Assembly: GCA_003532515.1 (NCBI GenBank) | Contig: DOEX01000198.1 | Coordinates: 1 to 7,780, forward strand | DNA: 7,780 bases | Source of the DNA: Anaerolineaceae bacterium | GTDB taxonomy: Bacteria; Chloroflexota; Anaerolineae; Anaerolineales; Anaerolineaceae | Direction: 5' to 3' | In this document: positions 1 through 6,796 of the stretch, piece after piece | How positions within the stretch are numbered: the stretch's first letter is position 1 | Layout of the letters: the number at the start of each line of letters is the position of its first letter | Translations under genes and position numbers: made by a program | The notes under the pieces: model-generated | What the model was told of the DNA's origin: nothing | The model's input: the letters and a program-made list of their open reading frames with translations, nothing else | The model's database searches: none

Positions 1-3000
1 CTGGACGATGGACGCACCAGTCAGAACCCCGACCCCGCCATCCACCCGAACGGATTGACCTTTAACATGACCAACCTCTTCCGCGGTGGCGGCACGGTGA
101 CCAACGTGACAGGCATCCTGGACTATTACCAGAGCCTTTACCGTGTACAACCGACCACTGGTGCCGTTTATGCCGATGCAAACCCGCGCACGGCTGCTCC
201 CGAAATCACAGAAGCTGACCTGAAGGTGACGAGTTTCAATGTGTTGAACTACTTTGTCACTCTGGACGACGGCGTCAATGACATCTGCGGTCCGGATGGC
301 ATCCAAGAATGCCGCGGCGCTGATAACGCCGACGAATTTGCACGCCAGAAGGCAAAAATCCTGGCAGCACTGGATATCATTGACTCAGATATTTATGGTC
401 TGATGGAAATCGAAAACGATTCGCCTATCAGCCGAAATGACGCTGTTGCGGACCTGGTGGCAGGATTGAACGCGATCAAGGGTGAAGGCACCTACGCCTA
501 CATCGATACCGGCGCGATTGGTGGCGACGCCATCAAGCAAGCCATCCTCTACAAACCGGCTGCTGTAACACCGGTGGGAGGATACCAGATTCTTGATTCC
601 AGCGTGGATGCACGCTTTATCGATACGGCTAACCGGCCCGTTTTGGCACAGGTCTTCATGGACAATGAAACGGGTGAGGAGTTCGTGGTAGCAGTCAACC
701 ACCTTAAATCCAAGGGCTCGGCTTGTGTTGACGACCCGGACCTGGGCGATGGGCAAGGCAATTGTAACCTTACCCGCCTTGCGGCAGCTGAAGCGCTTGT
801 AGACTGGCTGGCTAACCCAATGTACTTTGGGGATATTGAGAAGACTTTGATCATCGGCGATCTGAACTCTTACGACAAAGAAGATCCTATTGATGCGATC
901 AAACTGGGTGCGGACGATACCGCCGATACCGCGGATGATTACCTTGACATGATTTTTGAGAAACGAGGCGAACTAGCCTATGGTTATGTTTATGATGGGC
1001 AGACTGGTTACCTGGATCACGCCCTGGCGAACCAGGCTATGGCAGAGAGCATCGGAGATGTGAACACCTGGCACATCAATGCCGATGAGCCGGACCTGAT
1101 CGACTACGACACCTCTTTCAAGCTCCCCGCGCAGGATCTGCTCTATGCTCCCGATGCCTATCGCTCATCCGACCACGACCCGGTAATTGTTACTATGAGT
1201 TTTGTACCGTTTAGTGTTACCAATGTGGATTTAATGCAGTCCACTGACCCGCTCACTCTTGAAACTACAGCTACACCACTACCCGGCAGTTTAACGGGCG
1301 GATTCACGATGGTTTTAGACCCAGCGGTTCCCTGGTACTATTTTGATACTGACACTATCGCATCCAACCGCCCGCTGGCAGATGGAAGCTATCCATTCTA
1401 CCTGGAGGGTACGACAAATGAGATTTTCACCCTGGTGGTGAACGGCACAGATTACTTCCTGCGTGATACCTATGCCAACGACGACACACCGCTTCGCGTT
1501 CAGGGCAACTTCCCGCTGGGTGCATACACCTATGTTGGTGATGTCACGGATACTTATGGGTTAACCGACGAGGTTTCCCTGACCATCACTTTTGTAGCTC
1601 CATTGGCAGTGACAGAAGTGGATCTGGAAGCCAGCACTGTAATCGCTGGTCCTTATGAAGCCTTACCCGGCAACCTGGCAGACGGCTTCACCATGGTTTT
1701 GGATCCGGCAGTTCCCTGGTACTACTTTGATACTGACACCATCACTTCCAACCGCCCGCTGGCGGACGGAAGCTATCCCTTCTATTTAGAGGGCACAACT
1801 ACAGAGTTATTCACACTGGTGGTGAACGGTACAGATTACTTCCTGCGTGATACCTATGCCAACGACGGCACACCTTTGCGCGTTCAGGGCAACTTCCCAC
1901 TGGGTGCTTACACCTATGTGGGTGATGTCGAAGACACCTTCGGGTTCATCGATGAAGTCTCTCTGACCATCACGTTTGTCGCTCCGCTGGCAGTAACCGA
2001 GGTCTCACTGGTTCAATCCATTGACCTGAGCACCTGGACCCCGGTTGAGGGTAACCTGGCTGATGGCTATGCCATGAACCTCGACATAACCGTTGAATAT
2101 TATTACCTGGATGCCGAGAGTGTCACCTCCAACCGGACATTGGCAGATGGGAGTTATCCCTTCTACATGACTGCTAACCCTGGTGCCGAGTTCTTTGCCT
2201 ATTGGGCGGAACGCGGTGTTGTGGATGGCGCGACTGGCTGGCAGGCTTTGATGTGGCAAATTATTAACGGCGACGCCCCTATGTTCTATCTCAAGGTTGA
2301 AGGCGCAACCTTCACACTGATTGACGGACTGCAAGGCGAACCCAATCCACTGCGTGTAAACGGTGGTTATTACCCCGGTCTCTACGCCTTCAGCGGCGTG
2401 GTTGAAGACGAGTTTGGTTTTGAAGATGAACTGGATGTAGACATTTTCTTCAACGACATCCCGTTTGCTGAAGACCAGGCTGTTACCACACCTGAGGAAA
2501 CTGCCATCGACATTACCCTGGTGGCGACAGACATTGAAGGCGAAGCCTTGACTTACGCTATTGTTGCTGAGCCCACTCACGGAACTGTAACCCTGGTTGG
2601 CAACATTGCCACCTATACTCCCGCTCTTGATTTTGTTGGCGAAGATAGCTTTACCTTTAAGGCAAATGACGGCATAGTTGACAGTAATATCGCCAACATT
2701 ACCATCACTGTGACCCCGGTAAATGACCCGCCAGTAGCTGTTGATGACGCATATGAAGTGGACGAAGACGACGTTCTGACAGTTGCGGCACCTGGTGTGA
2801 TGGCCAATGATATTGAGGTCGACACCGATAACATGGTAGTGGTGCTGGTTTCCAACGTCAGCCACGGCTCTTTGGTTTTGTTAGGCGACGGCTCCTTTAC
2901 CTACACTCCCGATCCAGACTTTACTGGCACGGACAGCTTTGTTTACAAGCTGATCACTTACCCCGCCATTGAGGATGCCTGGACGGACGAGGCGACAGTC

Positions 3001-3921
3001 ACCATTACTGTGAACCCAATCAACGATGCCCCCGTGGCTGAAGACCAGAACGTAACCACCGCAGAAGACACCGCCAAGGACATAAACCTGGTGGCGACCG
3101 ATATTGACGGCGACGAACTTACCTACGCGATTGTCGATGAGCCTTCACATGGCGGTGTGGTTCTGGAAGGCAGTGTTGCTACCTATACTCCGGATCCCGA
3201 CTTCAACGGCGAAGATAGCTTCACTTTCACAGCAACAGACGGTACGCTTATCAGTGACATGGCTGTGGTTACCATCACGGTTACCCCAGTCAATGATGCC
3301 CCGGTTGCAGTGGATGATGGCTACACTACGAATGAAGACGAAGTTCTGACAGTTTTTGTGGCAGAGGGACTTTTGGCAAATGACAGCGACGTAGATGGAG
3401 ACACAATAACAGTAGATTCTTATACCGTAGCGCCACAGCATGGCACAATAATCCTCAATGCTGACGGATCATTCACTTACACACCCGATGATAATTTCTT
3501 TGGAACGGATAGCTTTGTATACAAGATAATTGATGGCAATCCGTTTAGCAGTGACGAGGCTACAGTTACCATTACTGTAACCCCAGTCAACGACTGGGTG
3601 GTGGCGAATGATGACGAATACGAAACCATGGCTGGCGTTTTGCTGATTGTAGCGGCGCCTGGTATTCTGGAAAATGATGTTCTGCTCGACCCCGATGAAG
3701 AAGTAACCATCCAGATCCTGGAAGCTACGTATAACGGTTCTTTGGGTATGAACAGCGACGGTTCCTTCACTTACATGCCCGATGCCGGCTTCTTCGGTGT
3801 GGACACTTTCGAATATCAACTCAATTCGACCACGATGCTGCAAGGCGAATTCAGCGATACAGCTATTGTAACCATCAAGGTGACAGCGATGCAAATCTTC
3901 CTGCCGTTGATACTAAGGTAG
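1..3921 (+). CDS. Secreted ExeM/NucH-type nuclease with tandem repeat domains, 5' partial
   Basis: This is an extracellular metal-dependent nuclease of the endonuclease/exonuclease/phosphatase superfamily, expected to degrade DNA outside the cell. The frame is open from base 1, and its first residues (LDDGRTSQNPDP) already match the region before the catalytic domain in ExeM/NucH proteins. The true start, signal peptide and any OB-fold/lamin-tail part therefore lie upstream, and the TTG at 55 is not the start. Catalytic motifs are all present: SFNVLN (Asn codon 238), LMEIEN (Glu codons 406 and 412), VNHLKS (His 700), GDLNSY (Asp 859, Asn 865), LDHAL (His 1018) and SSDHDP (Asp 1171, His 1174). 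The family cysteine pairs CGP...CRGAD and ACVDD...NCNLT are also there. After about base 1200 come three repeats of an unrecognised domain, five cadherin-like repeats and a hydrophobic tail ending FLPLILR. The visible part is 1306 codons. A terminator follows directly, so it is the last gene of its unit. The nuclease class is secure; the substrate is inferred. Confidence 0.9.
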   Translation: MDDGRTSQNPDPAIHPNGLTFNMTNLFRGGGTVTNVTGILDYYQSLYRVQPTTGAVYADANPRTAAPEITEADLKVTSFNVLNYFVTLDDGVNDICGPDGIQECRGADNADEFARQKAKILAALDIIDSDIYGLMEIENDSPISRNDAVADLVAGLNAIKGEGTYAYIDTGAIGGDAIKQAILYKPAAVTPVGGYQILDSSVDARFIDTANRPVLAQVFMDNETGEEFVVAVNHLKSKGSACVDDPDLGDGQGNCNLTRLAAAEALVDWLANPMYFGDIEKTLIIGDLNSYDKEDPIDAIKLGADDTADTADDYLDMIFEKRGELAYGYVYDGQTGYLDHALANQAMAESIGDVNTWHINADEPDLIDYDTSFKLPAQDLLYAPDAYRSSDHDPVIVTMSFVPFSVTNVDLMQSTDPLTLETTATPLPGSLTGGFTMVLDPAVPWYYFDTDTIASNRPLADGSYPFYLEGTTNEIFTLVVNGTDYFLRDTYANDDTPLRVQGNFPLGAYTYVGDVTDTYGLTDEVSLTITFVAPLAVTEVDLEASTVIAGPYEALPGNLADGFTMVLDPAVPWYYFDTDTITSNRPLADGSYPFYLEGTTTELFTLVVNGTDYFLRDTYANDGTPLRVQGNFPLGAYTYVGDVEDTFGFIDEVSLTITFVAPLAVTEVSLVQSIDLSTWTPVEGNLADGYAMNLDITVEYYYLDAESVTSNRTLADGSYPFYMTANPGAEFFAYWAERGVVDGATGWQALMWQIINGDAPMFYLKVEGATFTLIDGLQGEPNPLRVNGGYYPGLYAFSGVVEDEFGFEDELDVDIFFNDIPFAEDQAVTTPEETAIDITLVATDIEGEALTYAIVAEPTHGTVTLVGNIATYTPALDFVGEDSFTFKANDGIVDSNIANITITVTPVNDPPVAVDDAYEVDEDDVLTVAAPGVMANDIEVDTDNMVVVLVSNVSHGSLVLLGDGSFTYTPDPDFTGTDSFVYKLITYPAIEDAWTDEATVTITVNPINDAPVAEDQNVTTAEDTAKDINLVATDIDGDELTYAIVDEPSHGGVVLEGSVATYTPDPDFNGEDSFTFTATDGTLISDMAVVTITVTPVNDAPVAVDDGYTTNEDEVLTVFVAEGLLANDSDVDGDTITVDSYTVAPQHGTIILNADGSFTYTPDDNFFGTDSFVYKIIDGNPFSSDEATVTITVTPVNDWVVANDDEYETMAGVLLIVAAPGILENDVLLDPDEEVTIQILEATYNGSLGMNSDGSFTYMPDAGFFGVDTFEYQLNSTTMLQGEFSDTAIVTIKVTAMQIFLPLILR
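1210..2457 (+). repeat. Three tandem copies of an unrecognised ~130-residue domain inside the nuclease
   Basis: The copies are at 1210-1602, 1603-1986 and 1987-2457. Each opens with a VTxVxL strand and holds GxLxxGFTM, WYYFDTDTI, SNRPLADGSYPFYL, TPLRVQGNFPLGAYTYVGDV and DEVSLTITF. Copies 1 and 2 differ at only about ten positions over their last 110 residues and share an identical 37-base run (1447-1483 and 1831-1867), so the duplication is recent or kept uniform. Copy 3 is much more divergent (YYYLDAESV, SNRTLADGSYPFY, NPLRVNGGYYPGLYAFSGVV) and carries roughly 30 extra residues around 2170-2280, rich in Trp, Phe and Gly. The beta-rich pattern suggests an Ig-like or adhesion module, but I cannot assign a known family. 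Confidence 0.85.
2461..3888 (+). repeat. Five tandem cadherin-like/Ig-like repeats in the nuclease
   Basis: Repeats of 90-100 residues lie at 2461-2733, 2734-3033, 3034-3303, 3304-3597 and 3598-3888. Their hallmarks are linkers of the type TVTPVNDAPVA, the HGxVxL turn, ATYTP or SFTYTPD, GxDSFxFxxxDG and a closing TITVTP strand. They resemble the bacterial cadherin-like modules often classed as Ig-like Big_9 or Cadherin_5, which form rigid, often calcium-stabilised stalks on surface and secreted proteins. Two subtypes alternate as A-B-A-B-B: A opens with AEDQ and contains LVATDI and LTYAIV, while B opens with VAVDD and contains DGSFTYTPD. The expected role is to extend the enzyme from the cell surface or bind polymers. 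Confidence 0.88.
3889..3921 (+). other. Hydrophobic C-terminal tail of the nuclease (MQIFLPLILR)
   Basis: The protein ends with a ten-residue tail, MQIFLPLILR, directly after the last Ig-like repeat. Tails of the form (V/I)(Y/F)LPL(V/I)(L/M/V)R occur, to my recollection, at the ends of many secreted Chloroflexota proteins, where they may act as a sorting or anchoring signal. The tail is seen directly; the function is inferred. There is no LPXTG signal and no long membrane helix. Confidence 0.5.
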
Positions 3922-3940
3922 TAGATTGACGGTTATTAGT

Positions 3941-3976
3941 AAACAGCGCCCTGGAAATCTGGGGCGCTGTTTTTTT
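3941..3976 (+). terminator. Rho-independent terminator after the nuclease gene
   Basis: A perfect 11-bp stem, AAACAGCGCCC (3941-3951) with GGGCGCTGTTT (3962-3972), encloses a 10-base loop and runs into an unbroken stretch of seven T (3970-3976). It begins 20 bases after the stop codon. It separates the nuclease from the ABC operon downstream. Confidence 0.93.
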
Positions 3977-4018
3977 GCCCCATCATAATTGAAGGATGGA
4001 AAGAAATACGTTTTTTTT

Positions 4019-4044
4019 GGAGGGAACTGGTCTCCCTGGCCTGT
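4019..4044 (+). repeat. Partial copy of a dispersed intergenic repeat
   Basis: This 26-base stretch matches 6655-6680 at 22 of 26 positions (shared core AGGGAAC and CCTGGCCTGT). Here only the left half of the longer element at 6655-6731 is present. It also contains a short hairpin GGGA/TCCC (4022-4025 with 4033-4036). It sits between the terminator and the ABC operon promoter and is probably a decayed copy of a REP- or MITE-like element. Confidence 0.55.
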
Positions 4045-4057
4045 GTTGAAAACGGTT

Positions 4058-4090
4058 TTGACGGTCATGCAAGAGGCAAAAGAGTATAAT
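4058..4090 (+). promoter_or_regulatory. Candidate sigma-70-type promoter of the ABC operon
   Basis: A consensus -10 box TATAAT lies at 4085-4090. The best -35 match is TTGACG at 4058-4063, but the 21-base spacer is longer than the usual 17, so the -35 assignment is weak. An inverted repeat AAAAC-G-GTTTT (4049-4059) overlaps the -35 and could be an operator. Predicted transcription start is near 4097, which leaves a leader of only about 17 bases. Confidence 0.5.
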
Positions 4091-4113
4091 TAGCGGGTTT
4101 CGAAAAGAGGAAT

Positions 4114-5058
4114 ATGATCAAAACCCAAGGTTTGACAAAAGTATTCAAGATAGGTAAAAAAGAAGAAACCGAGCTTGTTGCAGTCAACGATCTGACACTG
4201 GAAGTAGAGCGTGGGGAAGTTTTTGGTTTTTTGGGACCGAATGGCGCCGGCAAAACCACCACAGTGCGCATGTTGACCGGCTTGATCCGCCCCAGCGCTG
4301 GCATTGCTCAGATCGCCGGATTCGAGCTCGGGAAAAATGACACCGAGATTCGCCAGAATGTTGGCATCCTGACTGAATCTCCCGGAATGTACGACCGTTT
4401 GACTGCCGAGAAAAACCTGACAATCTTCGCAAATCTATATGATGTGCCTGATAATGAAAAATCAGTGAACAAATATTTGAGCATGTTGGGCTTGTGGGAA
4501 CGACGAAACGATACTGTTGGTAGTTTTTCGAAGGGCATGCGCCAAAAACTGGCGGTCGCCCGCGCCTTGATCCATGAACCGCAAATCCTCTTCCTGGATG
4601 AGCCCACTACCGGACTGGATCCAGAAGCATCCAAAACCGTGCGTGATTTCGTGGAAGAGCTTAAGACCGAAGGACGTACCATCTTCATGACCACCCATAA
4701 CCTGGATGAAGCCGAGAAGCTTTGTGACCGGGTTGGCATTTTTCAACAGCGCTTGCTCACGCTGGACAGCCCCTCCAACTTGCGCGAAAAAATGTACGGT
4801 CGCAGGGTAGTCTTTCATTTGCGTGAATTACAGCCGGGTTGGGTAGACCTGGTTTCCAACATGCCCGGAACGGGGAATGTTGAAGCGGCGGACAATAAGC
4901 TGGTGATTTCCCTGAAAGATCCTGAGCAGAGCAACCCGGAAATTGTGAAAGCACTGGTATTGGCTGGCGCAGAGGTGCAGTTTGTAGGCGAAATCCGCCA
5001 CAGCCTGGAGCAAATTTATCTCGAAATGGTAAACAACAGTGAAAGGGGGCAGCGATGA
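4114..5058 (+). CDS. ABC transporter ATP-binding protein (NatA/CcmA-type)
   Basis: This is the ATPase subunit that powers an ABC-2 type exporter with the permease encoded next. The protein has 314 residues, usual for the family: a nucleotide-binding domain to about residue 220 and a C-terminal extension of about 90 residues. Visible motifs are Walker A GPNGAGKTT (41-49), signature FSKGMRQK (138-145), Walker B ILFLDEPT (158-165), D-loop GLDP (167-170) and H-loop His195 in TTHNLDEAE. The Q-loop segment reads GILTESPGMYDRLT (84-97), with Glu where many ABC proteins have Gln. The ATG at 4114 follows a purine-rich AAGAGGA that sits unusually close (2 bases), and the MIKTQGLTKVF opening fits the normal domain start. 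The stop overlaps the next start by ATGA, so translation is probably coupled. Substrate cannot be told from sequence. Confidence 0.94.
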   Translation: MIKTQGLTKVFKIGKKEETELVAVNDLTLEVERGEVFGFLGPNGAGKTTTVRMLTGLIRPSAGIAQIAGFELGKNDTEIRQNVGILTESPGMYDRLTAEKNLTIFANLYDVPDNEKSVNKYLSMLGLWERRNDTVGSFSKGMRQKLAVARALIHEPQILFLDEPTTGLDPEASKTVRDFVEELKTEGRTIFMTTHNLDEAEKLCDRVGIFQQRLLTLDSPSNLREKMYGRRVVFHLRELQPGWVDLVSNMPGTGNVEAADNKLVISLKDPEQSNPEIVKALVLAGAEVQFVGEIRHSLEQIYLEMVNNSERGQR

Positions 5059-5852
5059 AACACATCAAAACGATTATTAATAAAGAATGGTCCGAAGTTT
5101 TCAAAAACCGATGGGTGATCTCCACCATGACCATGCTGCCAATGCTGTTCACTGCCCTTCCGTTAGTAATGCTTGCTACGACTGGGGGCAGTGCGATTTC
5201 GGCTGAAATCGGTGCTGAAAGCAGCGGTTTGCCCGCTGGCTTTGTTGCCGGTTGTGTGGGATTGAGCGCTTCAGACTGTATGCAAATTTACTTGCTCAAC
5301 CAGTTTATGCTCTTGTTTATGATGATGCCGCTGATGATCCCGACAACCATCGCCGCCTATAGCATCGTTGGTGAGAAAACTACCCGCAGCCTGGAACCAC
5401 TCTTAGCTACACCCATTACTACCATAGAACTTTTGGCAGGCAAGGGGCTGGCAGCGGTGATTCCCGGTGTTCTGATCAGTTATGCTGCCTTTGGTGTGTT
5501 TATGCTCGGTGGTCTATTGCTAAAGTTGAGCCCAGGCGTATTGGCTTATATCGTCAGTCCAATCTGGCTGCTGGGGATCCTGGTTTTAGGACCAATCCTC
5601 TCAGTAATTGCAGCCATTTTCGCAATTTATGTGTCATCCAGGGTCAGCGACCCCAGAGTAGCTGAACAACTTTCCGGAATGGTGATCATGCCGCTTATGC
5701 TGGTGATGTTTGCTGTTTTAGCAGGAAAATTAGTGATCAATGTCTGGTTTATGTTGATTGCGATCGTGGTTTGTGCCATCATCGCGTTTGGAATGTTGCA
5801 TTTGGGAACGGTGATCTTTGACCGCGAAAATATTCTCACAAAATGGAAGTAA
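5055..5852 (+). CDS. ABC-2 type transporter permease
   Basis: This is the membrane subunit of the exporter, partner of the preceding ATPase. The 265-residue protein opens with an amphipathic stretch (IINKEWSEVFKNRW), as is typical of ABC-2 permeases. About six hydrophobic segments follow, near residues 22-42, 80-103, 132-153, 168-192, 207-224 and 227-250. The family hallmark GEKTTRSLEPLLATPI (106-121) follows segment 2 and is the loop expected to contact the ATPase. The first external loop (about 43-79) is long and holds two cysteines, Cys67 and Cys75. The start ATG overlaps the ATPase stop and has a strong upstream AAGGGGG. It resembles NatB-like half-size permeases, so a homodimer with two ATPases is likely. 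Substrate is unknown; Na+, drug or lipid export are all possible. Confidence 0.9.
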   Translation: MKHIKTIINKEWSEVFKNRWVISTMTMLPMLFTALPLVMLATTGGSAISAEIGAESSGLPAGFVAGCVGLSASDCMQIYLLNQFMLLFMMMPLMIPTTIAAYSIVGEKTTRSLEPLLATPITTIELLAGKGLAAVIPGVLISYAAFGVFMLGGLLLKLSPGVLAYIVSPIWLLGILVLGPILSVIAAIFAIYVSSRVSDPRVAEQLSGMVIMPLMLVMFAVLAGKLVINVWFMLIAIVVCAIIAFGMLHLGTVIFDRENILTKWK

Positions 5853-5856
5853 TCGA

Positions 5857-6588
5857 ATGAAAAAGACCCGCTATTGGATTGGACTCTTGCTTGTTTTAGC
5901 CCTTGTTTTCGTGTTTTCGGAAGCACAAGCACAAACTGAATCGCCCTTGGTCCTGAGGCTTACCAGGAACTTTGGATATGGGTCTGGGTCGGATATCCAG
6001 GGCAATATGACTTTGTACCTGGACGGAGATATGAGTTCAGTTGAACGAGTTGTCTACTACATGGACGATGAGATCATGGCAGAAGTCACGCAAGAGCCGT
6101 TTAAATTACCATTTAGCACGGATGATTATGAACCTGGTGTGCATAAAATGAGGGCTGAGGTAAGCAGCACGGATGGAAAAGTCACAACTGCTGGACCGAT
6201 AGTCTACAACTTTTTGAGTGCCTCTGAATCCGGGGAAAAGACCACCAGTATATTAATCGCGGTGATTGGCATTAGCCTGGCAGCGGCGGGTCTCAGCTGG
6301 TTCATTTCCTCCCGGCAGAAGGGTGGGGCAGTTGCCACGGGAGGGATACATGGATTGGCAGTTTGCAATCGGTGTGGCAAAACCTTTCCACGCTCATTTT
6401 TTGGGATGAACATGGTGGTGGGGAAGTTTGAACGCTGTCCGCATTGCGGTAAGTGGCAGCTGACCCGGCGTGCCAGCCCGTTGGAAATTGAGTGGGCAAA
6501 TGAGGATTCCCGCCCGAAAGAACCTCAAGAGGTCACGGAAAGAACGAAAAAAGACGACCTGGACGAAAGCAAGTATATTGATTTGTAG
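5857..6588 (+). CDS. Membrane-anchored protein with signal peptide, outer Ig-like domain and cytoplasmic zinc ribbon
   Basis: I do not recognise a named family. The 243-residue protein shows four parts. A Sec signal peptide covers residues 1 to about 26 (MKK, hydrophobic core, SEAQAQ with probable cleavage after AQA or AQ). A beta-rich outer domain spans about 28-120 (MTLYLDG, VERVVYYMDDE, PFKLPFSTDDYEPGVHKM), like an Ig/fibronectin-type fold. One membrane helix lies at about 131-150. A cytoplasmic four-cysteine zinc ribbon follows, with CNRC at 170-173 and CPHC at 194-197, each followed by GK. The tail is acidic and charged. The ATG at 5857 is chosen because it starts the signal peptide and has GGAAG 7 bases upstream; reading further upstream would only overlap the permease. 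The gene begins 4 bases after the permease stop, so it is almost certainly co-transcribed and likely an accessory or sensor of the transporter. Confidence 0.82.
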   Translation: MKKTRYWIGLLLVLALVFVFSEAQAQTESPLVLRLTRNFGYGSGSDIQGNMTLYLDGDMSSVERVVYYMDDEIMAEVTQEPFKLPFSTDDYEPGVHKMRAEVSSTDGKVTTAGPIVYNFLSASESGEKTTSILIAVIGISLAAAGLSWFISSRQKGGAVATGGIHGLAVCNRCGKTFPRSFFGMNMVVGKFERCPHCGKWQLTRRASPLEIEWANEDSRPKEPQEVTERTKKDDLDESKYIDL

Positions 6589-6654
6589 GCGGAATAGTTG
6601 TCATGCCTTACCTGAGTCGTAAACAGAACGCGGTCTATAAGAAGAAAACGCCTT

Positions 6655-6731
6655 GTAGGGAACAGGCCTGCCTGGCCTGTCCTGTGTAAGGATTCCTGAG
6701 GTGGATGGTCGAGGCAGGCCATCAACCCTAC
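6655..6731. repeat. Hairpin repeat element with GTAGGG...CCCTAC ends
   Basis: A 77-base element is bounded by GTAGGG (6655-6660) and its complement CCCTAC (6726-6731). Just inside, GGCCTGCC (6665-6672) pairs with GGCAGGCC (6713-6720), so the ends can fold into one long imperfect stem. A smaller hairpin, AGGCC/GGCCT (6664-6668 with 6674-6678), is nested in the left arm. Its left 26 bases recur at 4019-4044. There is no coding content. It looks like a REP- or MITE-like intergenic element. Confidence 0.65.
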
Positions 6732-6796
6732 ATTAAGATTACCGCACTGCCGGGTTCAACCATCATCAGAGTCGGAAGCGAACCCCGGGCCACTAT

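Noticed and set aside
55..60. TTG at 55 as the start of the nuclease gene
   Set aside because: The frame is open to base 1, and the upstream residues LDDGRTSQNPDP fit the ExeM/NucH family, so the gene begins before the window.
2005..2865. Long open frame on the - strand (286 codons)
   Set aside because: It lies antisense to the repeat region of the nuclease, has no family features, and is explained by the repetitive composition of the coding strand.
1210..3888. CRISPR array or tandem DNA repeat in the nuclease region
   Set aside because: The periodicity is that of protein domains (90-130 codons) in one open frame, not short repeats with unique spacers.
5818..5856. TTG at 5818 as start of the zinc-ribbon protein
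   Set aside because: It would overlap the permease gene and put a charged stretch before the clear signal peptide starting at 5857.
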